DNA from: Roseomonas fluvialis
Lineage (GTDB): Bacteria > Pseudomonadota > Alphaproteobacteria > Acetobacterales > Acetobacteraceae
Reading direction: 5' to 3'
Length of the DNA: 64,000 bases
NCBI RefSeq assembly: GCF_022846615.1
Contig: NZ_AP025637.1
Coordinates: 3,125,001-3,189,000 of the forward strand
Both the position numbers and the translations under genes were made by a program. The notes beneath the pieces are model-generated. The model searched no databases. It saw only the letters and a list, made by a program, of their open reading frames with translations, and had not been told where the DNA came from. Positions 35,120 to 43,702 of this stretch are shown in pieces (position 1 is the first letter of the stretch; every line of letters starts with the position of its first letter).

Positions 35120-35893
35120 CTACCGCCGGCCCTCGGGCGGCAAGGTCGCAAAGCAGAAGCCGCGCGCCTGCAGCCCGCCGATCACTTCGTCCAGCACATT
35201 CGCATACGGGTCGCGGCGGGACCGGATGCCCCAGTGCATCACCAGAACCTCGCCGTCGCGGATGTTCGCCACCGCGCGGCGCGCCAGCGCGGCATTGGGG
35301 TGGGCGTCACTGGGCAGTTCGTCGCCCAGGAAGCCGTTCGCGGTCCAGCCCTGATGGCGCAGCCCGCAGGATGCCGCCATGGCGACCGCGCCGGGGGTGG
35401 TGATGCCCCCCGGCGCGCGCCACAGCGGCAGCACGACGGCGCCGGGCACCGCTTCACGCAGGCGTTCGATGGGCCGCGCGAGTTCCCGGCACATCGCGGC
35501 CTGGTCCAGCACTTCCTCGCCTTCGCGGGTGCGCGAGACGTAGCGGGTGCGCCCTGGTCCGGTATCACCGCGGAAATACCAGTGGCGGTCGGTGTGGCTG
35601 GCGAAGACGTGCCCTTCCGCCGCGCGGGCGCGCCAGAAGGCCGCCCAGGACGGCGACAGGCTGCGCTCGCCGGTATGGGTCGGTTCGTTCGCGACGAACA
35701 GGGTGGCGCGCACGCTGCGGCGCTTCAGGATTTCAGCGATCTGCTCCGCCTCGCGCCCCCAGCCGGTGTCGATGGTCAGGTAGAGCGTGCCGGCGCGGCA
35801 GGATGCGGGGGCCTGTGCCTCGGCGCGCCCGGCCAGGAGCAATGCCAGCAGCGCGAGGGCGGCGCCGATCCGCCGCCTGGCCTCAGCGCGCAT
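35120..35893 (-). CDS. Polysaccharide deacetylase-like protein, degenerate metal site
   Basis: A 257-residue exported protein (signal AALALLALLLAGRAEAQ) with a NodB-homology fold. Motif 1 reads TIDTGW: Asp42 corresponds to the catalytic base, but the metal-binding second Asp is Thr43. Motif 2 is His100-Thr-Asp-Arg-His104, intact. A later block has LWRAPGGITTPG and the C-terminal strand EVLVMHWG. Without the second Asp, zinc binding is altered, so it may be a weak or binding-only protein. It overlaps the propeller gene by 11 bases. Confidence 0.82.
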   Translation of the reverse strand: MRAEARRRIGAALALLALLLAGRAEAQAPASCRAGTLYLTIDTGWGREAEQIAEILKRRSVRATLFVANEPTHTGERSLSPSWAAFWRARAAEGHVFASHTDRHWYFRGDTGPGRTRYVSRTREGEEVLDQAAMCRELARPIERLREAVPGAVVLPLWRAPGGITTPGAVAMAASCGLRHQGWTANGFLGDELPSDAHPNAALARRAVANIRDGEVLVMHWGIRSRRDPYANVLDEVIGGLQARGFCFATLPPEGRR

Positions 35894-36881
35894 TCGCCCC
35901 GCGGCCGGCGGCGGAGGTCTGCACCAGACCCTCGGTCTCGGCGCGGCGGGGCTGGACGAAGATGCCGTGCGGGCTGCGGCCGACGCGGATGGTTTCGTAT
36001 TCGCCGCTGCGGGGGTCGACGCGTGCGATCCGCCCGGCCCAGCGCAGCGTGACCCAGATGCGGCCATCGGGGTCGAAGGCGATGCAGTCCGGCCCGCCGG
36101 GCAGGTCGATGACGCGGCGGACATCGAGGGTGCTGGGGTCGATCTCCGCCAGGCGCGACTGCACGCGGCTGGTCGCCCACAGCGCGCGGCCATCGGGCTG
36201 GGCGAAGATGGTATGCGCGCCGCGGCCGACCGGGATCTGCTTTTCGATCTCGCGGGTCTCGGGATTGATCACGGCGAAGTGGTCCGAGCCCATGATGCCG
36301 GCGATGAGCCTGCCGCGATGCCAGACGATGCCGGCCGGTTCGCGCCCGACCGGAACCTCCCACAGCGGCTGGAAGGTCGCGAGGCTGATGGCGGCGACCG
36401 TGCCGCTGCCCTGCAGGGTCACGTAGACCACGCTGGAATCCGGCCGGAACGCCATGTGCGACGGCTTTTCGGGCATGCGCAGGCGCGCCAGCAGCGCCAT
36501 GGAGCGCGCATCGTAGACATCCACCTGGTTGCGCCGCAGCGAGCAGATGACCAGGAAGCGCCCATCGGGCGAGAAATCGAGGTGGTAGGGGTTCGACACG
36601 CGTTCGCGCCGGCGGATGTCGCCGGTGGCGGGGTCGACGAAGAAGATCTCGTTGCCGCCGGAATCGGCGATCAGCAGCTCGCGCCCGTCGGGGCTGAGGA
36701 CCAGGTGGTGGACCTCCCGCAGGGCGGGGATGCGGCGCAGTTCCTGGCGCGTGATGGCATCGAGGATCGAGATGCTCGAATCCCCCGAATTCAGCACATA
36801 GACGAGGTCGGCCGCGGCCGGGCGTGCCAGCAGCAGCAAGGGGGCGGACAGCAGGAGGGCACGGCGGCGCATGGCGGGCAC
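35883..36881 (-). CDS. Exported YncE-like beta-propeller protein
   Basis: A 332-residue protein with a signal (ALLLSAPLLLLARPAAA) and repeated blade units: LVYVLNSGDSSISILDA, LVLSPDGRELLIADSGGN, LDFSPDGRFLVICSLRRNQ, MAFRPDSSVVYVTLQGSG, and IAFDPDGRIWVTLRWAG. This is the 40-residue-repeat/YncE family; exported members bind or scaffold, usually with no known enzyme activity. First gene of the four-gene envelope operon. ATG 36872 is an alternative start three codons in. Confidence 0.85.
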   Translation of the reverse strand: MPAMRRRALLLSAPLLLLARPAAADLVYVLNSGDSSISILDAITRQELRRIPALREVHHLVLSPDGRELLIADSGGNEIFFVDPATGDIRRRERVSNPYHLDFSPDGRFLVICSLRRNQVDVYDARSMALLARLRMPEKPSHMAFRPDSSVVYVTLQGSGTVAAISLATFQPLWEVPVGREPAGIVWHRGRLIAGIMGSDHFAVINPETREIEKQIPVGRGAHTIFAQPDGRALWATSRVQSRLAEIDPSTLDVRRVIDLPGGPDCIAFDPDGRIWVTLRWAGRIARVDPRSGEYETIRVGRSPHGIFVQPRRAETEGLVQTSAAGRGANAR

Positions 36882-36924
36882 ACTGCGGTTGGCGAGACGG
36901 AGGGGGCGCCGTCATCGCGGAAAC

Positions 36925-37081
36925 TGCGCCGGGCTTGTGTCCGGCGCAAGGCGGATTCGGTCGGTTTCTGCTTGGCAGGCCCGGCACCGGCCCGCACCCC
37001 CACATCAGCATCCTGGAATGGGTGGCCGCGTGAAGGTGCGGGCCGGTGCCGATCTTAGAGAATGCGCCGAAGGGCGCATTC
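36925..37081. repeat. Cluster of three perfect inverted repeats
   Basis: Three dyads lie between the propeller start and the msrB stop. TGCGCCGG-N8-CCGGCGCA is at 36925-36948. A 16-base arm at 36983-36998 has its exact complement at 37035-37050, 36 bases apart. GAATGCGCC-GAAG-GGCGCATTC is at 37060-37081. The last is terminator-like for msrB. Confidence 0.7.
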
Positions 37082-37093
37082 CCGCACGTAGAT

Positions 37094-37522
37094 TCAGTCC
37101 TGCGCCGGGCGGAAGGCCATCGACACGCCGTTCATGCAATAGCGCAGTCCGGTCGGCGCCGGCCCGTCCGGGAACACGTGGCCCAGATGGCCGCCGCATT
37201 GCGCGCAATGAACCTCGGTGCGGGTCATGAAGAAGGACCGGTCGGTCTTCTCGGCCACCGCGCCGTCGATGGGCGCGAAGAAGGAAGGCCAGCCGGTGCC
37301 GCTTTCGAACTTGGTGCCGGCGTCGAACAGCGCGGTGCCGCAGCCGGCGCAGGTGAAGGTGCCCGGGCGCTTCTCGGCATTCAGCGGGGAAGTGCCGGGC
37401 CGCTCGGTGCCGTGCTGGCGCAGCACGCGAAAGGCCTCCGGGCTGAGGGCCGCGCGCCATTCGGCCTCGGTGCGGTGCACCGGAAAAGTCTCGGCCGGGG
37501 CGTCGTCACGCTTGAAGAGCAT
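37094..37522 (-). CDS. msrB: Peptide methionine (R)-S-oxide reductase
   Basis: A 142-residue MsrB that reduces R-methionine sulfoxide in proteins. Zinc cysteines are in FTCAGCG and [11 protein letters not shown]. The catalytic Cys is in [14 protein letters not shown] and KTDRSFF are family blocks. ATG 37522 is preferred over the upstream ATG at 37546 because of length. It lies 76 bases after the SPOR-like gene, in line with msrA. Confidence 0.94.
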   Translation of the reverse strand: MLFKRDDAPAETFPVHRTEAEWRAALSPEAFRVLRQHGTERPGTSPLNAEKRPGTFTCAGCGTALFDAGTKFESGTGWPSFFAPIDGAVAEKTDRSFFMTRTEVHCAQCGGHLGHVFPDGPAPTGLRYCMNGVSMAFRPAQD

Positions 37523-37598
37523 GGATCCTGTCCTGTCGTTGCCCACTGGGTCCTGGCCCGCATGTCAGGCCGCGTGTGGCGCGGGTCAAGGCCGCCGG

Positions 37599-37946
37599 TC
37601 AGTCCTCGAGCACGCCGGGGCGGCGGCGGGCCATGCGGGTGTAGCCTTCGATGCCGCAGGCCCGCGCCCGGGCGAGTTCGGCGGCCGCAACCTCGGCCGA
37701 CCGGTGCGGTCCGGTGATCACCAGGTAGATGCCCGGCCGCAGCCCTTCATAGGCGACAGACGAATCCTGCTCATTGCGGATGCCGCAGCGCGTCAGCGCG
37801 CCCTGCACCCGGCGCAGCGTCGCCTGGTCCGGCCTGTCTGGGTCGAGCGAGGCGTAGATGTTGTGCGGGCGCAGGTCCCGCGGCTGGGCCAGCGCCGGCA
37901 TGGCCAGCGCCAGGCCGACGGCGACCAGGGCAGCGCGCGCGCTCAC
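37599..37946 (-). CDS. Exported SPOR-like small protein
   Basis: A 115-residue protein with a signal (AALVAVGLALAMPALAQ). Its remaining ~95 residues look like a SPOR-type ferredoxin fold: RRVQGALTRCGI, GIYLVITGPHRSAEVAAAELARARACGIEGY. SPOR domains bind denuded peptidoglycan, but this assignment rests on pattern only. GTG 37946 overlaps the msrA stop by four bases. It has two cysteines, one in each half. It may be a periplasmic partner of the Msr pair. Confidence 0.7.
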   Translation of the reverse strand: MSARAALVAVGLALAMPALAQPRDLRPHNIYASLDPDRPDQATLRRVQGALTRCGIRNEQDSSVAYEGLRPGIYLVITGPHRSAEVAAAELARARACGIEGYTRMARRRPGVLED

Positions 37947-38500
37947 GCCGCCGGCCGCTTCACCCGGTCTGCGAAGACCTTGCGGAACTTCACCACCTTC
38001 GGCGCCACCACCGCGCGGCAATAGCCCGACCACGGGTTGCGCGCGAAGTAGTCGTGATGCTCGGGCTCGGCCGGCCAGAAGCGCGCCTCGGGGACCAGTT
38101 CGGTCACCACCGGCCCGTCATACAGACCGGCGGCCTCGACCTCGGCGATCACTTCGCGCGCCGTCGCCGCCTGGGCGTCGGAATGGGTGAGGATGATCGA
38201 GCGATACTGCGGCCCGACATCGGCCCCCTGGCGGTCCTTCGTGGTCGGGTCATGGATGGTGAAGAACACCCGCAGCAGGTCGGCATAGGCCAGTTCGGCC
38301 GGGTCGAAGACCACGCGCACCACCTCGGCATGGCCGGTCTTCTTGCCGCAGACTTCCTCGTAGGACGGGTTGTCCACATGCCCGCCGGCATAGCCGGACA
38401 TCACCGAGACCACGCCGCGCAGATCCTTGAACACCGCCTCGAGGCACCAGAAGCAGCCGCCGCCGAGGGTGGCGGCCTCATGCCCTGCCTGTGCGATCAT
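37943..38500 (-). CDS. msrA: Peptide methionine (S)-S-oxide reductase
   Basis: A 185-residue MsrA that reduces S-methionine sulfoxide. The catalytic motif is GGCFWCLEAVF near residues 13-23, followed by SGYAGGHVDNPSYEEVC, TGHAEVVRVVFDP and GPQYRSIILTH. Length is normal for a single-domain cytoplasmic enzyme. It is the first gene of the msrA / SPOR-like / msrB group and overlaps the next gene by four bases. AAGGAGACTC precedes the ATG. Confidence 0.96.
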   Translation of the reverse strand: MIAQAGHEAATLGGGCFWCLEAVFKDLRGVVSVMSGYAGGHVDNPSYEEVCGKKTGHAEVVRVVFDPAELAYADLLRVFFTIHDPTTKDRQGADVGPQYRSIILTHSDAQAATAREVIAEVEAAGLYDGPVVTELVPEARFWPAEPEHHDYFARNPWSGYCRAVVAPKVVKFRKVFADRVKRPAA

Positions 38501-38552
38501 CCGGGAGTCTCCTTTGTTCCTGTCGTGATCTTCGCCATGTGGGGGTGGAAGG

Positions 38553-41500
38553 TCACGCGAGGAAGACGAAATCCGCCGCCGAAAGCGCAGGTTTCGTGAC
38601 ACCGGCCAGGAACAGCGTGTCACCGGGCGCGAGGTCGATGACCACGCCGCCCGGGGCCGCGCGCGTCACGGCCAGCACCGCCGCCGCCCCGGTGAAGCCG
38701 AACCCCTGCAGCAGCAGCCGGTCGAAGCCCGGCGCGTAGTCCCGCACGGCATCGGCGCCCGATCCAGGCGCGAACAGGAAGCTGTCGCGCCCGTCTTCGC
38801 CGTACAGCGTATCGGCGCCGCCGCCTCCGATGAGCGTGTCGTTGCCGTCACGGCCAAACAGCGTCTCGGCGCGCGCCGAACCGGTGATGCGGTTCGACAG
38901 GGCATTGCCGAGCCCGCGCTCGGGGCCGTCGAGGTCGAGTTGCTCGACATTCACGGGCAGCGCGAAGGCGCCGCCGCCGCGCGCGATCACGCGGTCGATC
39001 CCCTGGCCGGGTGCTTCGATGATGCCCTCGGCCTGCTGGCTCGCGACATAGATGTCATTGCCGAGGCCGCCATACATGAAGTCGAGGCCGAGGCCGCCAT
39101 CCAGCCAGTCCGCGCCGTTGCCGCCATACAGCACGTCCTGGATGCTGTCGGAGCCGCCGAACATCGTGTCGTTGCTGTCCTGGCCCTGCAACGTGTCGCG
39201 CCCGGTGCCGCCGTCGAGCACATCGGCGCCGGTGCCGCCAAACAACGCGTCCGTCCCGTCCTCGCCGAACAGGTGGTCGGCACCGTCCTGGCCCTGCATG
39301 CGGTCGTTGCCCGCGCCGCCCCAGAAGGTGTCTGCACCGCCCTTGCCGATGACCTGGTTGTTCGATTCATTGCCCTGGACACGCACGGGATCGATGTTCG
39401 TGACGACGAAGATTGGACCGGCACCCGGTGCCAGCACGACCCACTCGACTTGGCGCGGGAGGTAGTAGTTGCCGCTGGCGACCACGGTGTCGTCGCCCGC
39501 GCCCGCGGTCTCGATCACGACATCGGCGCGTAGGTCGACGATATAGAGGTCGTTGCCGGTCCAGCCGATCAGGCGGTCGGCGCCCTCGCCGCCGTCGAGC
39601 ACGTCGTTGCCCTCGCCGCCGTTCAGGGTATCGGCGTCGATGCCGCCCAGCACGCTGTCCGCGCCGGCGCCGCCCAGGATGTTGTCGCGCCCCGTGGCTC
39701 CGAGCAGCGTATCGTCGCCCAGGCCGCCATCGAGCGTGTCGTCCCCGGCCAGGCCCTCGATCCGGTTGGCGTCGGTGGTGCCGGTGAGCCGATCCGAGAA
39801 GGCCGAACCGCGCAGCGATTCGAAGCCCAACAGCGTATCCCCCGCCCCGCCCAGGACCAGACCGACGGTCACGCCCGCCGTCGCATCGGCATAGGACACC
39901 AGGTCGAGCCCGGACCCGCCCAGGAGCGAATCCCCACCTTCCCCGCCGGTCACGACGTCATCCCCCGGGCCGCCGTCGAGCGTGTCGGACCCGGCCCCGC
40001 CTTCGAGGCTGTCATTGGCGTCGCGCCCGTCGATCCAGTCGTCGCCCGCCCCGCCGATCAGCCGGTTGCGCGCGCTGGAGCCCGCCAGCGTGAGGGCAAA
40101 GCTCACCGCCGACCCGTCCACGCCCTCGAAGCCGCGGGTGATCCCGCCGCCGGCCACCTGGTCGATGTTGCTGTCGAGGGTGATCGCGACCGCGGCGCGG
40201 ATCACCAGCAGGTCGAGATCATCGCCGCCATCGGCGAAGGCGTCGGCGGGGTCGTAGTCGACCGTGTCGTCACCAGCGCCGGCATCGAGGGAATCGGTGC
40301 CGGCGGCGCCATCGATCAGGTCGGCGCCGTCACCGCCCTGGATGGTGTCCGCCCCGTCCCCGCCGACCAACGTATCGAGGCCGACGCCGCCATAGAGCCA
40401 GTCCGCGCCGGCGCCGCCATCGAGGGATTCGCGGCCATCCGCGCCCCAGAGGCTGTCGTTCCCATCGCCACCGGCCAGCGTGTTGCGGGCGAAGATGCCG
40501 TCCTGTTCGGACAGGTCCGGACCCTCCGCGAACAATTCGTCGCTTTCCGCGCCGCCATCGAGGCTGTCATTGCCCGCCCCGCCCCAGAGCTGGTCGATGC
40601 CGCCGGCACCCATCAGCGTGTCGTTGCCCTCCCCGCCGACCACGCGGTCGGCGCCGTCGCGGCCGGTCAGCAGGTCGTTGCCCGCCAGGCCGAACACGTC
40701 CTGCCCGCTGGCCGCGGCCAGCAGCACGTCCGCCCCGGCGGTGCCTACGCGGACGCGGAACGTGCCTTCGGCGAAGTTCTCGGGCGCCAGCGTGGCCGGC
40801 GCGGCGAGGCTGCCGATCCGGATGATCGCGTCGTCGGCGCCGATCACCAGGTCCTGGTCGAGATCGACGATGAACCAGCCGCCCGCCGCCTGCCCACCCG
40901 ACACCGCCGGCAGGAACCAGGATTGGTAGTAGCCGGGCCCGAGCCCCGCGCCGGGCAGCAGGCTGCCGAGGCCGACGCCGAGCGCGAGGTCGCGCGCCGC
41001 CAGCGTGCCGCGCCAGGCGAGCGGCCCCGGCCCCAACGCGCCCCCCACCAGCCCGCCGGCCAGCGCGAGCGACAGCACATCGCCCTGCGCCGCGCTGAAG
41101 TCGGTGATCCAGTCGGGCACGTCACCGGTGGCTTCGGCCTGCCCGCCGGTGGACAGGTCGATGATGAAAAGGTCGGCGCCGTCCCCGCCGGTGAAGGTAT
41201 CCGCCCCGGTGCCGCCCAGGAGCGTGTCGTCGCCCGTCCCGCCATCGAGGACGTCGTCGCCCTCCCACCCATAGACCAGGTCGATGCCGTCCCCACCGAG
41301 CAGGCTGTCCGCACCCTCGTCGCCCCAGAGCAGGTCGTCGTCGGCCTCGCCCAGCAGCGTATCGAGGCCGGCGCCACCGAACAGCGCATCGCGCCCGGCA
41401 CCGCCGGCCAGGTGGTTGCGGTCGTCGGGCGATTCCGTCTCGGGCGCGAGGTTGTCGGCGGCGAAAAGGGTGTCCCAGCCGTCGCCGCCCTCGAGCCAGT

Positions 41501-42881
41501 CGGACCCGGGGCCGCCGCGCAATTCGTCCGCCAGGTCCCCGCCAAGGAGCGAGTCGCCGCCGAGCCCGCCCTCGAGCACGTCCACGCCGTCGCCGCCCGA
41601 CAGGCTGTCGTTGCCGCCCTCCCCCCAGAACTGGTCGTCGGTCGCACCCGGCCCGGTGAAGACGTCGTTGCCCGGCCCGCCCACCAGCCCGGCGAAGGCG
41701 GCCAGGAAGTCGCCCGGGGCCAGCGCGGTGGCGGTATCGCCCCCCGGCGCGCCGAGGCGCAGGAACAGGTCGCCCGGCGTGAAGCGGCCGTCGTCGTTGA
41801 GGTCAGCCCAGACCTCGAAGCGCCAGGACGCGCCCTCGACCAGGCGCCACATCACGTCGGCGAAGCCATCCCCGATGCGCGAGCCGGGCAGTTGCACGCC
41901 CGAGCCCTCGTAGCCCTCGAAGACGAAATCCGCGTCGCCGACGTGGAAGGTCAGGCCAAGCCCGATTGCGGCGACGCCGGGCAGGCCGATGCGGTCGCCG
42001 CCGGCGATCCCGGCACCCTCGAAATCGGTGATGAGGTCCGGCGTGGCGGGCGGGCTGTTGGGCAGGCCGGCGACATCGAACAGGAACAGGTCGCTGCCCG
42101 AACCGCCGGTCAGCACGTCGATACCGGCGCCGCCGGCGATGGTGTCGTCGCCCCAGAAGCCGTCGAGCGTGTCGTCGCCCGCCCCGCCCAGCAGGCTGTC
42201 TGCGGCGAAGCCGCCCGCGAGCGAATCATCGCCGCCCGCCGCCAGCAGCGCCACCCCGGCTGCGGCCACGTCACGGGCATCGACGCTCAGGCGCAGCGCC
42301 GTGCCCTGGGCCGACCCGTCGATTGTGAACAGCGTGCCGGCGACCGGCGTCGCGGTGGCCACGGTGGCGGCATCGAGCGTGAGGGAGACGGTGCCCGCGC
42401 CGATCTCGAACCGCTCGATGCCGGTGACGGTGCGCGGACCGAAGCTGACATTGAGCGTGCCGGCGAGGAACAGCAGGTCGCCGGCGCCCTCCCCGCCATC
42501 GACGGTGTCGGCGCTGCCGAGGGCCGAGCCGCCACGGATGTAGTCGTCCCCCCCGCCGGCGGCGATCCGGTCGTCCCCGCCACGGTCGATGCCGATCCAG
42601 TCGCCGAAGACGCTGCCGGCGCGAACATTCGAGCCAGGATTGTCGAGGATGACGAGGCTGCCGTCCTGGAAGGCTAGATTCCCGGCGTTGAGCCCCGACC
42701 CGCCGAGCCCGATGCCCAGCAGCCGCACCGTGTCGGGTGCGACGCTCAGCAGCAGGTCGCTGCCATCCGAGGCAAAGCGCAAGGCGGCAGCCGAGACGCC
42801 GAACGGGAGGATGAGCAGGTCCTCGGCCGGCACGAACGCCAGGCTGGTGCCGGCGACATCTGAAAAGATATACGTAGCCAT
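38553..42881 (-). CDS. Large RTX calcium-binding repeat protein
   Basis: A 1442-residue, acidic, Gly/Asp-rich protein without a Sec signal. It carries many blocks of the RTX nonapeptide GGxGxDxLx (for example GGAGNDSLDGG, GGDGADTIQGG), which fold into calcium-filled parallel beta-rolls. Two EF-hand-like loops interrupt the arrays: DLNDDGRFTPGD near residue 360 and DLDQDLVIGADD near 673. The C-terminus after the last array is a plausible type I secretion signal. Secreted adhesin, S-layer-like or matrix role is possible; no enzymatic domain is evident. No type I secretion genes are nearby. ATG 42881 (MATYIFSD) is preferred over an upstream ATG. Confidence 0.9.
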   Translation of the reverse strand: MATYIFSDVAGTSLAFVPAEDLLILPFGVSAAALRFASDGSDLLLSVAPDTVRLLGIGLGGSGLNAGNLAFQDGSLVILDNPGSNVRAGSVFGDWIGIDRGGDDRIAAGGGDDYIRGGSALGSADTVDGGEGAGDLLFLAGTLNVSFGPRTVTGIERFEIGAGTVSLTLDAATVATATPVAGTLFTIDGSAQGTALRLSVDARDVAAAGVALLAAGGDDSLAGGFAADSLLGGAGDDTLDGFWGDDTIAGGAGIDVLTGGSGSDLFLFDVAGLPNSPPATPDLITDFEGAGIAGGDRIGLPGVAAIGLGLTFHVGDADFVFEGYEGSGVQLPGSRIGDGFADVMWRLVEGASWRFEVWADLNDDGRFTPGDLFLRLGAPGGDTATALAPGDFLAAFAGLVGGPGNDVFTGPGATDDQFWGEGGNDSLSGGDGVDVLEGGLGGDSLLGGDLADELRGGPGSDWLEGGDGWDTLFAADNLAPETESPDDRNHLAGGAGRDALFGGAGLDTLLGEADDDLLWGDEGADSLLGGDGIDLVYGWEGDDVLDGGTGDDTLLGGTGADTFTGGDGADLFIIDLSTGGQAEATGDVPDWITDFSAAQGDVLSLALAGGLVGGALGPGPLAWRGTLAARDLALGVGLGSLLPGAGLGPGYYQSWFLPAVSGGQAAGGWFIVDLDQDLVIGADDAIIRIGSLAAPATLAPENFAEGTFRVRVGTAGADVLLAAASGQDVFGLAGNDLLTGRDGADRVVGGEGNDTLMGAGGIDQLWGGAGNDSLDGGAESDELFAEGPDLSEQDGIFARNTLAGGDGNDSLWGADGRESLDGGAGADWLYGGVGLDTLVGGDGADTIQGGDGADLIDGAAGTDSLDAGAGDDTVDYDPADAFADGGDDLDLLVIRAAVAITLDSNIDQVAGGGITRGFEGVDGSAVSFALTLAGSSARNRLIGGAGDDWIDGRDANDSLEGGAGSDTLDGGPGDDVVTGGEGGDSLLGGSGLDLVSYADATAGVTVGLVLGGAGDTLLGFESLRGSAFSDRLTGTTDANRIEGLAGDDTLDGGLGDDTLLGATGRDNILGGAGADSVLGGIDADTLNGGEGNDVLDGGEGADRLIGWTGNDLYIVDLRADVVIETAGAGDDTVVASGNYYLPRQVEWVVLAPGAGPIFVVTNIDPVRVQGNESNNQVIGKGGADTFWGGAGNDRMQGQDGADHLFGEDGTDALFGGTGADVLDGGTGRDTLQGQDSNDTMFGGSDSIQDVLYGGNGADWLDGGLGLDFMYGGLGNDIYVASQQAEGIIEAPGQGIDRVIARGGGAFALPVNVEQLDLDGPERGLGNALSNRITGSARAETLFGRDGNDTLIGGGGADTLYGEDGRDSFLFAPGSGADAVRDYAPGFDRLLLQGFGFTGAAAVLAVTRAAPGGVVIDLAPGDTLFLAGVTKPALSAADFVFLA

Positions 42882-42941
42882 CGCGTCCTGCGATCCGATC
42901 AATGCAGGAAAGCGCGCAAGAGTTGAATGAAGAATGAACAG

Positions 42942-42960
42942 CCCGGCGAAATTTGCCGGG
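42942..42960. promoter_or_regulatory. Inverted repeat upstream of the RTX gene
   Basis: CCCGGC-GAAATTT-GCCGGG lies 61 bases upstream of the minus-strand RTX start in a relatively AT-rich leader. It could be an operator or a leader hairpin. Confidence 0.35.
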
Positions 42961-43077
42961 TGGCGTGGCGGTGCGCGACGTTACGCCGGGGTGCTGGCAC
43001 CGGCCGCCGGAAGGCGCGAGGATGGACGCCGCCGCGCGACGACCCCTCGGGCGCGGCCGGAACAGATCCCGACCAGG

Positions 43078-43110
43078 CGGATTCACCGGATCGGGTGACG
43101 ATGCTCGCGA
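43078..43110. repeat. Palindromic element, copy A
   Basis: TTCACC-GGATCG-GGTGAc is embedded in a ~31-base stretch, GGATTCACC(N3)TCGGGTGA then G-TG-TCGCGA, that recurs near 53208 with few differences. It lies in the 288-base region between the divergent RTX gene and the gene at 43170, about 70 bases before that ATG. Confidence 0.5.
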
Positions 43111-43169
43111 GACACTGGGCTGGGGTGTTGCCGCAAGCGGCGGCGGCAGGAGCGGAGGACGGCGCGACG

Positions 43170-43655
43170 ATGCGGTGGTGGATGATCCTGGCGGTCCTGG
43201 CCCTGGCGACCGGCCGCGCGCAAGCGCAGGACCTGGTGGCGATGGAGCCACGCGCCGTGGCGGCCCTCGGCGAGGGCTTCATTGCCCGCACCGAAGGCCC
43301 GCTGATGACGCTGACCTGCCCGACCTGCGAGGGCACGCCGCTGGTCGAGATCCGGGTCGGGCGGCAGGAGGACGGGACCGAGCAGCGGCTGCGCTCGGGC
43401 TATACGTCCATTGCCTCGCTCGACCAGCAATGCCGCGCGCGCAACCCGACCTGCCGGGTGGAACGGGCCGACCTGGGGCCGGCGGTGGGGTGGGTCTCGG
43501 CCTATCAGGCGGGGCCGCTGTCGGGCTCGACGCTGGTGCTGTTGCGGCAGGGGGCGCTGGTGCTGGTGCGATCGGTCGGCGGGTCGCCGGAGGTGGCGCG
43601 GGGCAGCGTGGAGCGCCTGCGTGCCGAGGTCCTGCCCGCGCTGGTGGGGAACTGA
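43170..43655 (+). CDS. Small exported protein of unknown function
   Basis: A 161-residue protein with a clear signal (MRWWMILAVLALATGRAQAQ). The mature part has four cysteines, two as LTCPTCEGTP and two in QCRARNPTCRVE, compatible with disulfides or metal binding. I do not recognise a family. AGCGGAGGA lies before ATG 43170, which is chosen over upstream frame because of the signal peptide. It ends 47 bases before the metallo-hydrolase gene. Confidence 0.75.
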   Translation: MRWWMILAVLALATGRAQAQDLVAMEPRAVAALGEGFIARTEGPLMTLTCPTCEGTPLVEIRVGRQEDGTEQRLRSGYTSIASLDQQCRARNPTCRVERADLGPAVGWVSAYQAGPLSGSTLVLLRQGALVLVRSVGGSPEVARGSVERLRAEVLPALVGN

Positions 43656-43702
43656 GCGGCACGCGCTTTACGTCGCCCGGGGCGCGCGCCAAGGTCGGGC
43701 GC

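Noticed and set aside
32420..36052. A 1210-codon plus-strand open frame
   Set aside because: Antisense to TctC, cardiolipin synthase, desaturase and NodB-like genes, which all have clear motifs; the translation is low-complexity His/Arg/Gln-rich.
40923..42677. Long plus-strand frame across the RTX gene
   Set aside because: Mirror of the RTX repeats on the other strand; periodic Ala/Val/Pro composition reflects the repeat DNA, not a protein.
38553..42881. CRISPR-like periodicity in the RTX gene
   Set aside because: The short repeated DNA words follow the 27-base coding period of the calcium-binding nonapeptides.
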